This document shows positions 18,301 to 27,642 of a DNA stretch of 64,000 nucleotides, piece after piece. The position numbers were made by a program, and so were the translations under genes. The stretch spans positions 62,001 through 126,000 of the forward strand of contig JAUCSE010000031.1 in assembly GCA_030445275.1 (NCBI GenBank), written 5' to 3'. Position 1 is the first letter of the stretch. Every line of letters begins with the position of its first letter. Source of the stretch: Mucilaginibacter sp. (GTDB taxonomy: Bacteria > Bacteroidota > Bacteroidia > Sphingobacteriales > Sphingobacteriaceae). The notes beneath the pieces are model-generated. The model had not been told where the DNA came from, made no database searches, and saw only the letters and a list, made by a program, of their open reading frames with translations.

Positions 18301-19524
18301 ATGAGAAAGATGAAAATAGAATCAATAGTTATTTACTGGATACTTTCGGTTTTGATCGTGTTTGGTATATCATCCTGTAAAAAGAATAACGATGCAGGAG
18401 GCAATGGTACACCTACCATTACACGGGTACGCACCGTTTATCAAAATATAACAGACTCCAATGTGGTTCACAGAATAACACTGGATTCAAGTATTGTTTA
18501 CTCAGAAGCGAGCATTGCTAAATTTGATTCCACCATCACCAATGGAAAAATCGGGACGCTTTATGCCATCATCGGGACTAATCTTGCCACTACATCATCG
18601 GTTTATTTTAATGGGGTTTCGGCATACTTTAATCCTGCTTTTCTTACCAATACAAGCATCCTGGTTAGCATACCCAGCAATGTGCCCTATAGCAACAGCA
18701 GCACCCCAAATGTTTTAACCGTAACTACACAACACGGCAAGGTCAATTTTAATTTTATAATTGAACAACCGACTCCCATTATCACCAAAGTCGATCAGCT
18801 GGCCGGTAACCCCGGCGACATTATTACCATTGCCGGAACTACTTTTAATGGCCTGCAAAGCGTATCATTTGGTACCATCCCCGGTAAAATTATTACCAAC
18901 ACGCCAACCACCATAAGCGTTCAGGTTCCGGCGGGAGTTACAGCTGCGCCTATTCTGGTAACCACAGCGGCTACAAAAGGAGGGGGAACCGGTACCGGCC
19001 CTTCGCTTTCTGCCGGGAAAAGTATACTTTCAAACAACGTAACGGCTACCAATGTTGCCAATGGCATTTTTGGATTTAGTACCGCTATTTTTGAAGACCA
19101 GCTGGAAAATTCATGGTATGATTACGGTTGGAGCAATACCCCAGTGGTTGATCAGACATTATTTAAAAGAGGCACCAGCTCCATAAAGATAAGCTATAGT
19201 GGCGGTTTTGATGGTTTTGGCCTGGGTGTTGGCAACGGTGTACCGGTAAGCTCAACCGCGGCGCTAAAAATGTCGCTTTACGGTGGCAAAGGCACCAATG
19301 GCAAGCTGATACAGGTTACACTGAACGGTACCGATAATAATCATGCGGTTCAGCTTACCTTAGTTGAAGGTGCCTGGACAGATTTTATTATACCCATTGC
19401 AAATTTTGGCGATTCGGTTAAACCAGCGCCAACATCCATAAGTGGCATTGTTATACAGGAATATAGCGGCAATGCAACGGTATTTAATATTGATGACCTG
19501 GGAATAGTTGATGTGAAAAAGTAG
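18301..19524 (+). CDS. IPT/TIG-domain surface glycan-binding lipoprotein (SusE-position)
   Basis: A 407-residue lipoprotein with lipobox GISSC (Cys near 26). Two immunoglobulin-like IPT/TIG repeats cover about 60-230; the second starts PTPIITKVDQLAGNPGDIITIAG. A C-terminal jelly-roll-like part at about 250-405 (FEDQLENSWYDYGWSN to FNIDDLGIVDV) looks like a carbohydrate-binding module. Proteins of this architecture act as the second surface glycan-binding protein of Sus-type loci. It is the last gene of the operon and is followed by a perfect terminator hairpin. Confidence 0.85.
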   Translation: MRKMKIESIVIYWILSVLIVFGISSCKKNNDAGGNGTPTITRVRTVYQNITDSNVVHRITLDSSIVYSEASIAKFDSTITNGKIGTLYAIIGTNLATTSSVYFNGVSAYFNPAFLTNTSILVSIPSNVPYSNSSTPNVLTVTTQHGKVNFNFIIEQPTPIITKVDQLAGNPGDIITIAGTTFNGLQSVSFGTIPGKIITNTPTTISVQVPAGVTAAPILVTTAATKGGGTGTGPSLSAGKSILSNNVTATNVANGIFGFSTAIFEDQLENSWYDYGWSNTPVVDQTLFKRGTSSIKISYSGGFDGFGLGVGNGVPVSSTAALKMSLYGGKGTNGKLIQVTLNGTDNNHAVQLTLVEGAWTDFIIPIANFGDSVKPAPTSISGIVIQEYSGNATVFNIDDLGIVDVKK

Positions 19525-19551
19525 CGGAAAGGAATTTAAACTGATAGTTAG

Positions 19552-19586
19552 ATCACCATCGCCGTGCTAAATCTGGCGATGGTGAT
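19552..19586 (+). terminator. terminator of the SusC/SusD operon
   Basis: Perfect 12-base arms ATCACCATCGCC (19552-19563) and GGCGATGGTGAT (19575-19586) with an 11-base loop, starting 28 bases after the last stop codon. Only TT follows, so its strength is uncertain. Confidence 0.75.
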
Positions 19587-19708
19587 TTAACCATTTATTC
19601 TTAATAAAAGCGGTCAAATATGATCAGGCATAGCTACGAACCGGATTGTTACATTCCTGAAAAAATGACAATCAGTAACTTTAGCACCTGTTGAATTAAA
19701 TTGCGATA

Positions 19709-20584
19709 ATGACAAATAACATAATGCATGAAATAACACCGCTAACACCGGGCGATTGCTTTACCATTTTTTCGCGGGTGAAAAAGAAGTTCGATTTCCC
19801 CCTTCATTATCATGAGGAGTACGAGTTAAACCTGATCATTAATGGCAAAGGGGCAAGGCGGGTTATTGGAGAGCATATGGAGGTTATTGACGATTTGGAG
19901 CTGGTGCTGATTGGACCAAACCTGTATCATAGCTGGTTTACACATCAGTGTAAAAGTGAAGAGATCACCGAAATTACCATCCAATTCCATAAAGATCTTT
20001 TTGACGAAAAATTCCTGAAGCGCAACCAACTGAGTTTTTTAAAAAGCATGCTGGAATCCTCGCAAAGAGGTATCGTATTTTCGCCCGAAACTATACTGGC
20101 CCTTAAAGGAAAGCTCCTGGGATTGGCGCGAAAAAACGGGTTCGACTCCGTATTAGAACTGTTATCCATATTACATGATCTGTCTATATCCCGCAATATG
20201 CGGATGCTTTCGGCCCCAGGCCTTGCTAACGAAAATTTTTATTACAACAGCAGGCGCATTGAAAAGGTATTTGAATACATGAACCTGAATTATACCAAGC
20301 CGGTTACCCTGGCCGAAGTAGCTAAAGTTGCCAATATGACCGAGGCTTCATTCAGCAGGTTTATTAAAAAGCGTACGGGCAAAACATTTATAGACAGTCT
20401 AAACGAGATAAGGCTGGGCCATGCATCGCGTATGTTGATTGATTCTACCAGCACCGTGGCCGAAATTGCTTATAAATGCGGCTTCAATAACATATCAAAT
20501 TTCAACCGGATATTTAAACGGAAAAAACTTTGCATCCCAAAAGAATTCCGCGAAACTTATACCGGCAACCAGGTTTTTATTTGA
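19709..20584 (+). CDS. AraC-family regulator with cupin sensor domain
   Basis: A 291-residue regulator. The N-terminal cupin has FPLHYHEEYELNLIINGKGAR and GPNLYHSWF, a metal- or sugar-binding type pocket. The C-terminal double helix-turn-helix at about 185-285 has VTLAEVAKVANMTEASFSRF and VAEIAYKCGFNNISNFNRIFK. Its position behind the Sus operon suggests a role in the same glycan response, separate from the HTCS. It is transcribed on its own after the 19552-19586 terminator. Confidence 0.9.
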   Translation: MTNNIMHEITPLTPGDCFTIFSRVKKKFDFPLHYHEEYELNLIINGKGARRVIGEHMEVIDDLELVLIGPNLYHSWFTHQCKSEEITEITIQFHKDLFDEKFLKRNQLSFLKSMLESSQRGIVFSPETILALKGKLLGLARKNGFDSVLELLSILHDLSISRNMRMLSAPGLANENFYYNSRRIEKVFEYMNLNYTKPVTLAEVAKVANMTEASFSRFIKKRTGKTFIDSLNEIRLGHASRMLIDSTSTVAEIAYKCGFNNISNFNRIFKRKKLCIPKEFRETYTGNQVFI

Positions 20585-20652
20585 GGAAAGCCTTATGTAA
20601 TAATCCTCTCCAAAGAGTAATACCCTATGGAAAGACATTCCTACAAAAAGGG

Positions 20653-20726
20653 TGTCATGCTGAGCTCCGTCGAAGCATAGTGGGTAAGCCTCTGCGCTCG
20701 ACCCTTCGACGGAGCTCAGGGTGACA
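20653..20726. repeat. dispersed palindromic repeat class C
   Basis: The arms start TGTCATGCTGAGCTCCGTCG and end CGACGGAGCTCAGGGTGACA; they pair almost fully around a loop of about 30 bases. Flanking AAAAAGGG and CCCCCTTTTT extend the pairing outward. It lies between the AraC gene and the convergent TonB receptor and could serve as a two-way terminator. Confidence 0.75.
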
Positions 20727-20834
20727 GCCCCCTTTTTGGGCCTTATTCTTTCGTTGTGTCTACTCATGGGCTTTTACTCTCCAAAGAAGAAGGGTTGGAA
20801 TGAGGCTTTACTGTTGCTAAACCCCGAACTCACG

Positions 20835-23093
20835 CTATTTAAAAAAATAACTCACATGCGCCACCGCCAAAAATTTAGTTCCGGCGGTAAAGGCTATCCC
20901 GTCTACCGCTGCCTGGCCTTTGAGGCGGGTAACCGTTTCAAACTGGGTTTCTTTCCATTTTACACCAAACAAATTATTAATGGTTAGGCCCACCTCATAT
21001 TTTGGCCGGGTATAGTTAAGCACCAGATCATTCACAAAATAGCCTTCGGCTTTCAGGCTATAATCCTCATTGGCTGGCCTGTCGCCCAGCCAGCGGTAGC
21101 GCAAACTGCCGTTAAAACCATTTTTGAGGTTATAGGTAATACCGCCCGTACTGCTCCATACCGGTGCAAGCGGAATATAATTAGCGCCCTTCGGGTCGTC
21201 GATGGCGCGACCATGGGCATAATTCACATCGGCATCCAGGTAAATAGCCCCGGTTGGCTGGTAACGCCCAGACAGGTCAAAGCCTACTCTTCGCGTCCGG
21301 CCGCTAAAATCCACCGTGCCACCGTCGCCTGCATACACATATTCTTTTTGCAGGTAGCTGTACCATAACGCGGCGTTGAACAAAAGATTTTTTGCCGGCT
21401 TGAGCACAGTCCCCAGGTCAGCGCCATAGGCGGCGGGTAAGGTTTGCAAGCCTTTTTCGGCTACCACTACGCGCGTATCGTTAGAGTGAAAACCCTTACC
21501 CGTAAACAAGTAAAACTGGGCTGCGTCTGTGGCCTGGTACGTTAACCGCAGCTTTGGGCTGATGGTGTTGTTGCTGGCTTTATAAACTCCCACACCGTTT
21601 AATGTAGTGTCTGATGCCAGCTTGTTATTGTACCGGTAATAGAACTGGTCAAACCGCAGACCCGCATTTAAAGTAAGCTTGAGGCTAAGCTGCAATGTTT
21701 CGCTGAGGTAAGCGCCTGCTCCCGTTTCGGTGATATCACCCAGCTTAATCGGGTTGATGACGGTATAATTGTTCACCGTATGCGAAAGCTCCGAATTACT
21801 GGTTACATCTAAACGCGCGTTTAGGCCAGCTTCTGAAGTCAGCTTCATTTTACCCAAATAGCTTTCATGCTGATAACTGCCATTATAACCATACAGGTTA
21901 CGTGCTTCTTTTTGCCGTATCTCATCGCCATTAACGGTATCCACCAGATAGAACGTAAAATTGGTATGCAGATCAAATTTGTAACGGGAGTAGTATAGCT
22001 GATTTTTGATGAGGTCATGGTCGGAGAGGGTGGTTAACAGTTGCGCGTTGATATTGGTGCGCGAGGTTACACCGCCCTCGTTTGGGTCCAATGCGCCGTA
22101 AAAACCAACGGCGCCTTCATTAACAGCGCTCTCCGGTATCTGGCCTGATGCTTTCCATTTGCTGTACAACGTAGAAGCCGATACGGTAAGCCAGTTGTGG
22201 TCATCCAGCCGGCCGTGGTACTTTGTAAAAAAATTAAACCGCTTAAAATGCTGCAGGTTATCAAAGTAACTGTCGCTGTACCGGTATTCTGAAGCGGCAT
22301 ACCATGACTGGCTGTTAGCCCTGGCTTTGTCGCCTAACAAATTCACCATGCCTAAAAGCCTGTAGGTATTGTACTGCCCGGCTTCCAGTTTTACCGTATT
22401 GGTGCCAATGGCATCCGCGGTATGAAAATCTGCAAAACCGGTAACTGCCAGGTCGCCTTTTTCTGCATTGTACATCCCTTTTTCATAGGTGGTGCTTTCA
22501 ATTGTTTCCGGGATGATAAAATGGCTATCGGCATAGCCCTGCCCGTGTGCATGCGATACCATATTGATAGGCATGCCGTCAACACTCAAACTAATATCCG
22601 TACCATGGTCATTGTCAAAACCCCGCAAAAATATCTGTTCGGCCTTACCACCGCCCTGATGCTGACCAATGAATAAACCTGGAATGATGTGCAACACTTC
22701 CTGCGAGTTGGCTACGCCCCTCAGCTTGATATCCGTTTCGCTGATCGCCTTATAAGGGTTAGTACCACCTGCAGAAATCACTACATCGGCCAGGGCTGTA
22801 CTCCGTTGTGCAAGGTAAACTATCTGACCTTTCCTGTATTCGGCCAGCGGCAATGATACTTTGCCGTAGCCTACTGCAGAAAAGGTAATTGTACCTGTTG
22901 ATACCGGCAGATTTTTGAAAGAAAAATGACCGCTTTCATCAGTTACATCGGCTTTATTTCCAGGCGAAACCATCGCCGTAACCCCACTGATGGGGCTATG
23001 TGTGAGGCTATCGGCCACCGTGCCTGAAAGAAATACTTGTGCAAAACTGCTTTGAGCAAACAGCAGGAAGAAGAAGAATAGAAATTTTTTCAT
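20835..23093 (-). CDS. TonB-dependent outer-membrane receptor
   Basis: The start chosen is the Met at 23093 (MKKFLFFFFLLFAQSSFAQ), a typical signal peptide; the frame runs up to 23135. A carboxypeptidase-like domain (FLSGTVADSLTHSPISGV) precedes the plug, which has LRGVANSQEVLHIIPGLF and the unusual His-rich segment VSHAHGQGYADSHFIIPET. A barrel follows, ending VAHVSYFFK. There is no SusD partner, so it is not a Sus-type glycan importer; a metal, metal chelate or small organic substrate is more likely. It is a single gene with no linked regulator apart from the small ORFs upstream. Confidence 0.93.
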   Translation of the reverse strand: MKKFLFFFFLLFAQSSFAQVFLSGTVADSLTHSPISGVTAMVSPGNKADVTDESGHFSFKNLPVSTGTITFSAVGYGKVSLPLAEYRKGQIVYLAQRSTALADVVISAGGTNPYKAISETDIKLRGVANSQEVLHIIPGLFIGQHQGGGKAEQIFLRGFDNDHGTDISLSVDGMPINMVSHAHGQGYADSHFIIPETIESTTYEKGMYNAEKGDLAVTGFADFHTADAIGTNTVKLEAGQYNTYRLLGMVNLLGDKARANSQSWYAASEYRYSDSYFDNLQHFKRFNFFTKYHGRLDDHNWLTVSASTLYSKWKASGQIPESAVNEGAVGFYGALDPNEGGVTSRTNINAQLLTTLSDHDLIKNQLYYSRYKFDLHTNFTFYLVDTVNGDEIRQKEARNLYGYNGSYQHESYLGKMKLTSEAGLNARLDVTSNSELSHTVNNYTVINPIKLGDITETGAGAYLSETLQLSLKLTLNAGLRFDQFYYRYNNKLASDTTLNGVGVYKASNNTISPKLRLTYQATDAAQFYLFTGKGFHSNDTRVVVAEKGLQTLPAAYGADLGTVLKPAKNLLFNAALWYSYLQKEYVYAGDGGTVDFSGRTRRVGFDLSGRYQPTGAIYLDADVNYAHGRAIDDPKGANYIPLAPVWSSTGGITYNLKNGFNGSLRYRWLGDRPANEDYSLKAEGYFVNDLVLNYTRPKYEVGLTINNLFGVKWKETQFETVTRLKGQAAVDGIAFTAGTKFLAVAHVSYFFK

Positions 23094-23096
23094 CAT

Positions 23097-23409
23097 TAAC
23101 GGGTACAAGGTTACAGGTTTAACTAATATCTGCAATGGTAATTTTGCACGTTTTTAACATATAACTTTGTCACGAAGTTAAGCAGACACTAGTTAGCTGC
23201 ATGGAGGTATCGGTGAACGGGAAACTTCTATCGATTAACGCCTGCTACCGATTGGTATTAAACCCGAAAATGGTGATCAGGATTATATCCTTTATGTAAA
23301 CGCTACGATGCTTACAAACAGACCGACAAAGCAAAATGGTGGCTGAGCTATTTGTAAAAAATTATCCTCACTAAAAAAGCCCTGCTTTTCTAAACGAGGG
23401 GATAAGTCA
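23097..23409. other. intergenic stretch upstream of the TonB receptor
   Basis: About 310 bases without a convincing gene. It should hold the receptor's promoter on the minus strand; I see no clear TAnnTTTG element. Confidence 0.4.
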
Positions 23410-23628
23410 TTGCATATTAATCATGTGCGCCTTAGCGACAAAGGAGATATTGTAGATAGAAACTCGGGCTGGATTGTATTCGTATTTTTACTATCACTGT
23501 TTTTCTTCATTTACAGCATTTTTACTTCAGATGGCTCATCTACAAACATTCATAGAAAGAAGACCACAAATGAATTGATAAACGAAATCAAAAAGTCTAA
23601 TATTGATAAACTTAAGGGCAGAAAATAA
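23410..23628 (+). CDS. hypothetical single-pass membrane protein
   Basis: A 72-residue frame with one strong transmembrane helix (about 21-39, WIVFVFLLSLFFFIYSIF) followed by a charged tail rich in Lys, Asn and Ser. The pattern is plausible for a small inner-membrane protein, but there is no family I recognise and no ribosome-binding site stands out. It could be chance coding. Confidence 0.4.
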   Translation: MHINHVRLSDKGDIVDRNSGWIVFVFLLSLFFFIYSIFTSDGSSTNIHRKKTTNELINEIKKSNIDKLKGRK

Positions 23629-23782
23629 CAAAACATATAAAAAATCAAAAGTCAGAGGTACACCAAATCATAGATAGCTATCGCTCACAACAAGCATAGG
23701 TAACCCATAATCAAAATCATAGAAAGCCAATAAAGATCTAAATCCTCATGCTTAAATTGGTTCCTGGTACAAAACCCGTTTC

Positions 23783-23962
23783 TTAGAAAAATAACGGCCC
23801 GTGACTACTTCCGATTGGAAATTTATTAACCCTACCATGTGAGTGGTCACAATGCGTATGATCACGATACATTTTTTGAGCAAACGATTGACAGGCCGGT
23901 GATTCTGATTTAATAGTTTCAGTCTTGTCAGGCTGATTAACTATCGCAGCTTTTTTCTTCAT
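23783..23962 (-). CDS. small His/Cys-rich peptide
   Basis: A 59-residue product if translation starts at the Met at 23962, which is preceded by GGGGGGA 7 bases upstream, an unusually purine-rich site for this genome. The sequence starts MKKKAAIVNQPDKTET and then carries CQSFAQKMYRDHTHCDHSHG, with two Cys and several His, followed by FPIGSSHGPLFF. The His/Cys cluster suggests metal binding. There is no signal peptide. It may be a leader-type precursor peptide or a small metal-binding protein; no maturation enzyme is next to it. Confidence 0.4.
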   Translation of the reverse strand: MKKKAAIVNQPDKTETIKSESPACQSFAQKMYRDHTHCDHSHGRVNKFPIGSSHGPLFF

Positions 23963-24197
23963 GACAAATCCCCCCGATTTTAAGATTTCTGTAATTGGTA
24001 TATTAAAGATAAGTACAAATACACTCATTTACAATAGCTTTTGAATAAAAATAACACTATAAAAAATTATTATTTATTCATTTTGAACAAAAAAGAACGA
24101 GTGTACCTGCTACTCTTACCAATTGGAAGCTACAATCATATGCCCATACGGGCTGCAAACGCACATAATTGGGCATAAATGGAAAAATAGCAACAGA

Positions 24198-24207
24198 CAA
24201 ACGTTTG
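24198..24207. promoter_or_regulatory. palindromic operator-like site 1 (CAAACGTTTG)
   Basis: A perfect 10-base palindrome within ACAAACGTTTGCG. It matches site 2, 148 bases downstream, and has the central CG typical of LacI-family operators. Confidence 0.4.
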
Positions 24208-24344
24208 CGTAAGTTTAAACCGATCTTTTTTAAAAAAATAATAAATACCATGTTATGAATTATGCATCCTGGCGCTAAATCAGCATAGCTTATATATTTT
24301 AAGTATTATTTATTACACCACTTATCCCTTCAAATAAAAGACAA

Positions 24345-24356
24345 ACAAACGTTTGT
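24345..24356. promoter_or_regulatory. palindromic operator-like site 2 (ACAAACGTTTGT)
   Basis: A perfect 12-base palindrome about 200 bases before the metzincin-like lipoprotein gene. Together with site 1 it could allow looping by a dimeric or tetrameric repressor. Confidence 0.4.
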
Positions 24357-24556
24357 GTGACATTTTTTAATATTATAGCATTCATTTCACTATATATTCA
24401 TACTTAATTATAAAACAATAAAATATCATATATACAAATTGCCGAATAATACATGAACACGACGATTAATTGTCTTGCAATAAGCATGTAAAACACTCCG
24501 CTTGCAAAAACCAATGATCATTATAACCTGTAAATAATCAAATCATAAACCTAAAA

Positions 24557-26134
24557 ATGGAAAAAAGAACCTTATCCGTAATGTTAATTGCTGCAGCCAT
24601 GCTGGCGGTGAGCTGCAAAAAAATGTCCGGTGACTTTGAAAAGAACACTATAGGTTCTGGTCAAAAGTCATTGCATGTAGGCTCAGGGCCACAGAGCGGG
24701 ACATATAAGCTTAACGTTATCTATTTTGTACCCTCAGATCTTGACACTGTTCCGGGCTTTCAAAAAAGGCTCAATGGCGTAATGATCTATACTCAAAACT
24801 TTATTACCAAATGGATGACACATTGGGGATACGCCAATAAAACCATTGGCTTACCGGTAGATACCAATGGGAAACTAAAACTGATCATTATCAGGGGAGC
24901 CCAACCTAAGGCTCAGTACTCTTATGATGGCGGATCAAGCCTGATGATGACAGAGATCAATACCTATTACTCGGCACATCCACAGGAAAAAACCAGCGAC
25001 CATATACTGGTTATTACACCAACTTATTCATATGGCACCAATGGCGATCTGAGCGGCGGACCGTTTTATGGTATCGGGCGATGGTGCTTTGCCCTGGATT
25101 ATACCGGCCTGGATACCCTTAACCTGGGCAAGCCCGATGACAAGTTTTCGACCAAATGGATCGGTGGTATGGCTCATGAATTAGGTCACGGCATCAACCT
25201 GCCACATAATGGAGGCGCCCAGTCTGAGAATATTTTGTTTGGAACCACGCTGATGGGCTCCGGTAATTATACTTTCGGAAAAGCACCAACTTACCTGTCG
25301 CCCGCTGATGCGGCTATTTTGGCAAACTGCCAGGTTTTTAGCAACGCTACCAGGTCTGACTGGTATGCCAGCCCAGGTTTTCAGCTCAATAAATTCTCTG
25401 CTAAATATTTAAATGGCAATATCATTGTTGCCGGAAAGTTTACAGCAAACAAGGCGGTAAAAAATATCGCGCTTTATCACCGGAACAAGGATAAGGACGC
25501 GGGCGGGTATACTTCGGTAACCTTTGCAACAAAGCCCATTGGCACGGATAGCTTTTATGTAAGTATGCCCGTTAGCGACTTTAGGGATAAAGGCAATACC
25601 AATTATGAACTTACCATTAGATATTGCCATGAAAATGGAAGCATCTCTAGCCAGGTGGTTAATTATTCTTTTTTAAATGATATTCCGCAGATCAACATTG
25701 CAGATAAGGTGGTTTATAATAAAGCCAACTGGAGTATCACCGCGTACAGCTCGCAGGAAACTGTGGATGAAAACGGAGCTGCCACCAATGTAATTGACAA
25801 CTCCATTACCACGTGGTGGCACTCGCGGTATTCATCAAATAGCACCAGTTATCCGCATTACCTGGTGATTAATATGGGGAGCGCGTTGGATGTAAACAGG
25901 TTTACTTTTTGGCAAAGAAGCACCAGAAGCGTGAAAACGCTGGAAATACTGACCAGTAATGATGCCTCGACATGGACCAGCCTGGGCGATTTTACGCTTT
26001 TAAACACCACCGATCCGCAGGATATCAAACTGCCAACGGTTAGCAATTTCAAATATTTTAAACTAAACATGAAATCATCCTATGACGGCGAACAGTTTGC
26101 CGCGCTGGCAGAAGTTGGTACGTATAAAGATTAA
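24557..26134 (+). CDS. metzincin-like zinc protease lipoprotein with discoidin domain
   Basis: A 525-residue lipoprotein; the lipobox Cys is residue 20 (MLAVSC). The protease part holds HELGHGINLPH at 207-217, which fits HExxHxxxxxH of metzincins except that the usual Gly after the second His is Asn. A Met-turn-like TLMGSG follows about 20 residues later. The C-terminal part (about 390-525) is an F5/8 type C discoidin domain (NVIDNSITTWWHSRYSS and ITFWQR-like strands), a sugar- or protein-binding module. It is probably a surface protease acting on glycoproteins or plant and fungal wall proteins. It is a single gene with two operator-like palindromes upstream. Confidence 0.85.
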   Translation: MEKRTLSVMLIAAAMLAVSCKKMSGDFEKNTIGSGQKSLHVGSGPQSGTYKLNVIYFVPSDLDTVPGFQKRLNGVMIYTQNFITKWMTHWGYANKTIGLPVDTNGKLKLIIIRGAQPKAQYSYDGGSSLMMTEINTYYSAHPQEKTSDHILVITPTYSYGTNGDLSGGPFYGIGRWCFALDYTGLDTLNLGKPDDKFSTKWIGGMAHELGHGINLPHNGGAQSENILFGTTLMGSGNYTFGKAPTYLSPADAAILANCQVFSNATRSDWYASPGFQLNKFSAKYLNGNIIVAGKFTANKAVKNIALYHRNKDKDAGGYTSVTFATKPIGTDSFYVSMPVSDFRDKGNTNYELTIRYCHENGSISSQVVNYSFLNDIPQINIADKVVYNKANWSITAYSSQETVDENGAATNVIDNSITTWWHSRYSSNSTSYPHYLVINMGSALDVNRFTFWQRSTRSVKTLEILTSNDASTWTSLGDFTLLNTTDPQDIKLPTVSNFKYFKLNMKSSYDGEQFAALAEVGTYKD

Positions 26135-26177
26135 ATGTTGTGATAAAACCATGAAAGAATCAATTTCTATTAAAAGT

Positions 26178-26325
26178 TTGTCATTTCGATAGAGCCGGGG
26201 TAGGCATGAGCGTTGCGCGAAAGAGAAATCTTATATGTAATGCAAAGCCTTAATTGCAAATCGTATAAGATTTTTCGCTATCGCTCAAGAGATAGTTTCT
26301 CCTCGTACCTCGTTCGAAATGACAA
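26178..26325. repeat. dispersed palindromic repeat class A, composite
   Basis: Outer arms TTGTCATTTCGA (26178-26189) and TCGAAATGACAA (26314-26325) pair perfectly. An inner pair AAATCTTATA/TATAAGATTT lies between them, so the whole can fold as a branched structure of about 150 bases. It sits between the convergent protease and LptF/G genes. A half copy is found at 13016-13052. Confidence 0.75.
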
Positions 26326-26430
26326 CCTTTTTTTGTCTTCCCAACACTTCTGGGCTCCGGCCGGGTGACTGCGACAGATTACTTTGATAATTGTATTGGA
26401 TGCTATGGTAAATCAATCCCCAGCACACAC

Positions 26431-27522
26431 TCATTTCGGCGCTTTAAAAATCAAATAATAACCTAGCAGCCCAAACAGCATATTAGGGACCATGACGACT
26501 ATAATGGGAGAAAAGCCGCCTTTTATAGAAAATGTAATGGCAAACTTCTCAACAATAATATAGGCAAAACAAAGTATAATACCTATCCCCAATGGCAGAC
26601 CAACACCGCCACGCACCTTACGCGAGGACAGCGCCACACCCAATATAGTTAAAACATAAGCCGATAAGGGATACACAAAGCGGTGATATTTTTCGTAGTA
26701 AAGACTGTTTACTATCTCGGGACGGCGCAATTTTTCCTTGTTAATGTTTTTGTTTAAATCTCTTAATGACATGGCGCTATATACATTGTCATACACAATA
26801 AAATCGCCGGGGTACATGTCCAGTACGGTATCTTTTTGCGTACGGCTGTTTATAAACTGCTCCTTGAAGCTATTTACATACCTAACTGAATAATTTTTCA
26901 ATGCCCATACCCTTTTAACCGAATCATAGGCAGCCGTTTGTGCCAGGAGTTTTTCACGTAAGGTATCACCGTTGAATTTCTCCATAATAAACAGATAGCC
27001 CGTATGTTTGGCTTGATCATAGCCTTGCAGGTATACAAAAGTATGCTTGTCTATCTGCATGTGTACTCCACTTTTAGCGGGATCATTGTCAGTCATGCCA
27101 TTGGCGTTTTCAAAGTCGTTTTTTAAATGATTGGTATAAGGTATCAAGTACACATTGGCGAAAAATGAAATAATAAATATAAGCGAGGATGCTATAAAGT
27201 AAGGTCGTAAAAAGCGGTTAAAACTCACCTTTCCACTTAAAACAGGTACTATCTCGGTTTGATTAGCCATTTTGGCCGTAAAGAATATGACCGCCAGGAA
27301 GTTAATCAACGGCGACAATAAATTCAGGTAATAAGGGATAAACCCAGCGTAATAATGAAATATGATATCATGAAGGGACGCATGTTTGCCCGTAAAATTA
27401 TCCAGCTTTTCTGACACATCGAACACAACAGATATCACCATAAAAATAGCCAGGGTAAACATAAAAGTACCCAGGTATTTCCCAATAATAAATCTGTCGA
27501 TGATTTTCAAATATCCGCGCAT
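26431..27522 (-). CDS. LptF/LptG-family permease
   Basis: A 363-residue inner-membrane protein of the YjgP/YjgQ family, the permease half of the machine that extracts lipopolysaccharide and passes it to the periplasmic bridge. The N-terminus IIDRFIIGKYLGTFMFTLAIF is the typical coupling-helix and first-helix region. Three N-terminal helices, a soluble periplasmic jelly-roll at about 130-265 and three C-terminal helices (LSAYVLTILGVALSSRKVRGG onward) are visible. Which of the two paralogues it is cannot be told from the window. It is a single gene. Confidence 0.92.
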   Translation of the reverse strand: MRGYLKIIDRFIIGKYLGTFMFTLAIFMVISVVFDVSEKLDNFTGKHASLHDIIFHYYAGFIPYYLNLLSPLINFLAVIFFTAKMANQTEIVPVLSGKVSFNRFLRPYFIASSLIFIISFFANVYLIPYTNHLKNDFENANGMTDNDPAKSGVHMQIDKHTFVYLQGYDQAKHTGYLFIMEKFNGDTLREKLLAQTAAYDSVKRVWALKNYSVRYVNSFKEQFINSRTQKDTVLDMYPGDFIVYDNVYSAMSLRDLNKNINKEKLRRPEIVNSLYYEKYHRFVYPLSAYVLTILGVALSSRKVRGGVGLPLGIGIILCFAYIIVEKFAITFSIKGGFSPIIVVMVPNMLFGLLGYYLIFKAPK

Positions 27523-27621
27523 AAAACCATCTCTTAATTCATTTGGCCTATTAACGTAAATTTTAGTTGAATAATATACTATTGGTGGGAATTTGATTCT
27601 GGGATGGAGTTAAGCGTATAA

Positions 27622-27642
27622 CCGCAAGCGGGATGCTTGCGG
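27622..27642. repeat. small hairpin repeat (CCGCAAGC/GCTTGCGG)
   Basis: Perfect 8-base arms around a 5-base loop, within GTATAACCGCAAGCGGGATG. A degraded copy lies at 28577-28602 on the other side of the CPBP protease gene. Confidence 0.55.

Larger units (their letters stand above)
23963..24556. other. AT-rich control region upstream of the metzincin-like gene
   Basis: About 590 bases, very AT-rich, without a gene. It holds two copies of the palindrome CAAACGTTTG (24198-24207 and 24346-24355). The rest shows no other clear structure. Confidence 0.5.

Noticed and set aside
20530..20987. Short plus-strand frames across the class C repeat
   Set aside because: They are produced by palindromic repeat sequence and by the receptor's complementary strand.
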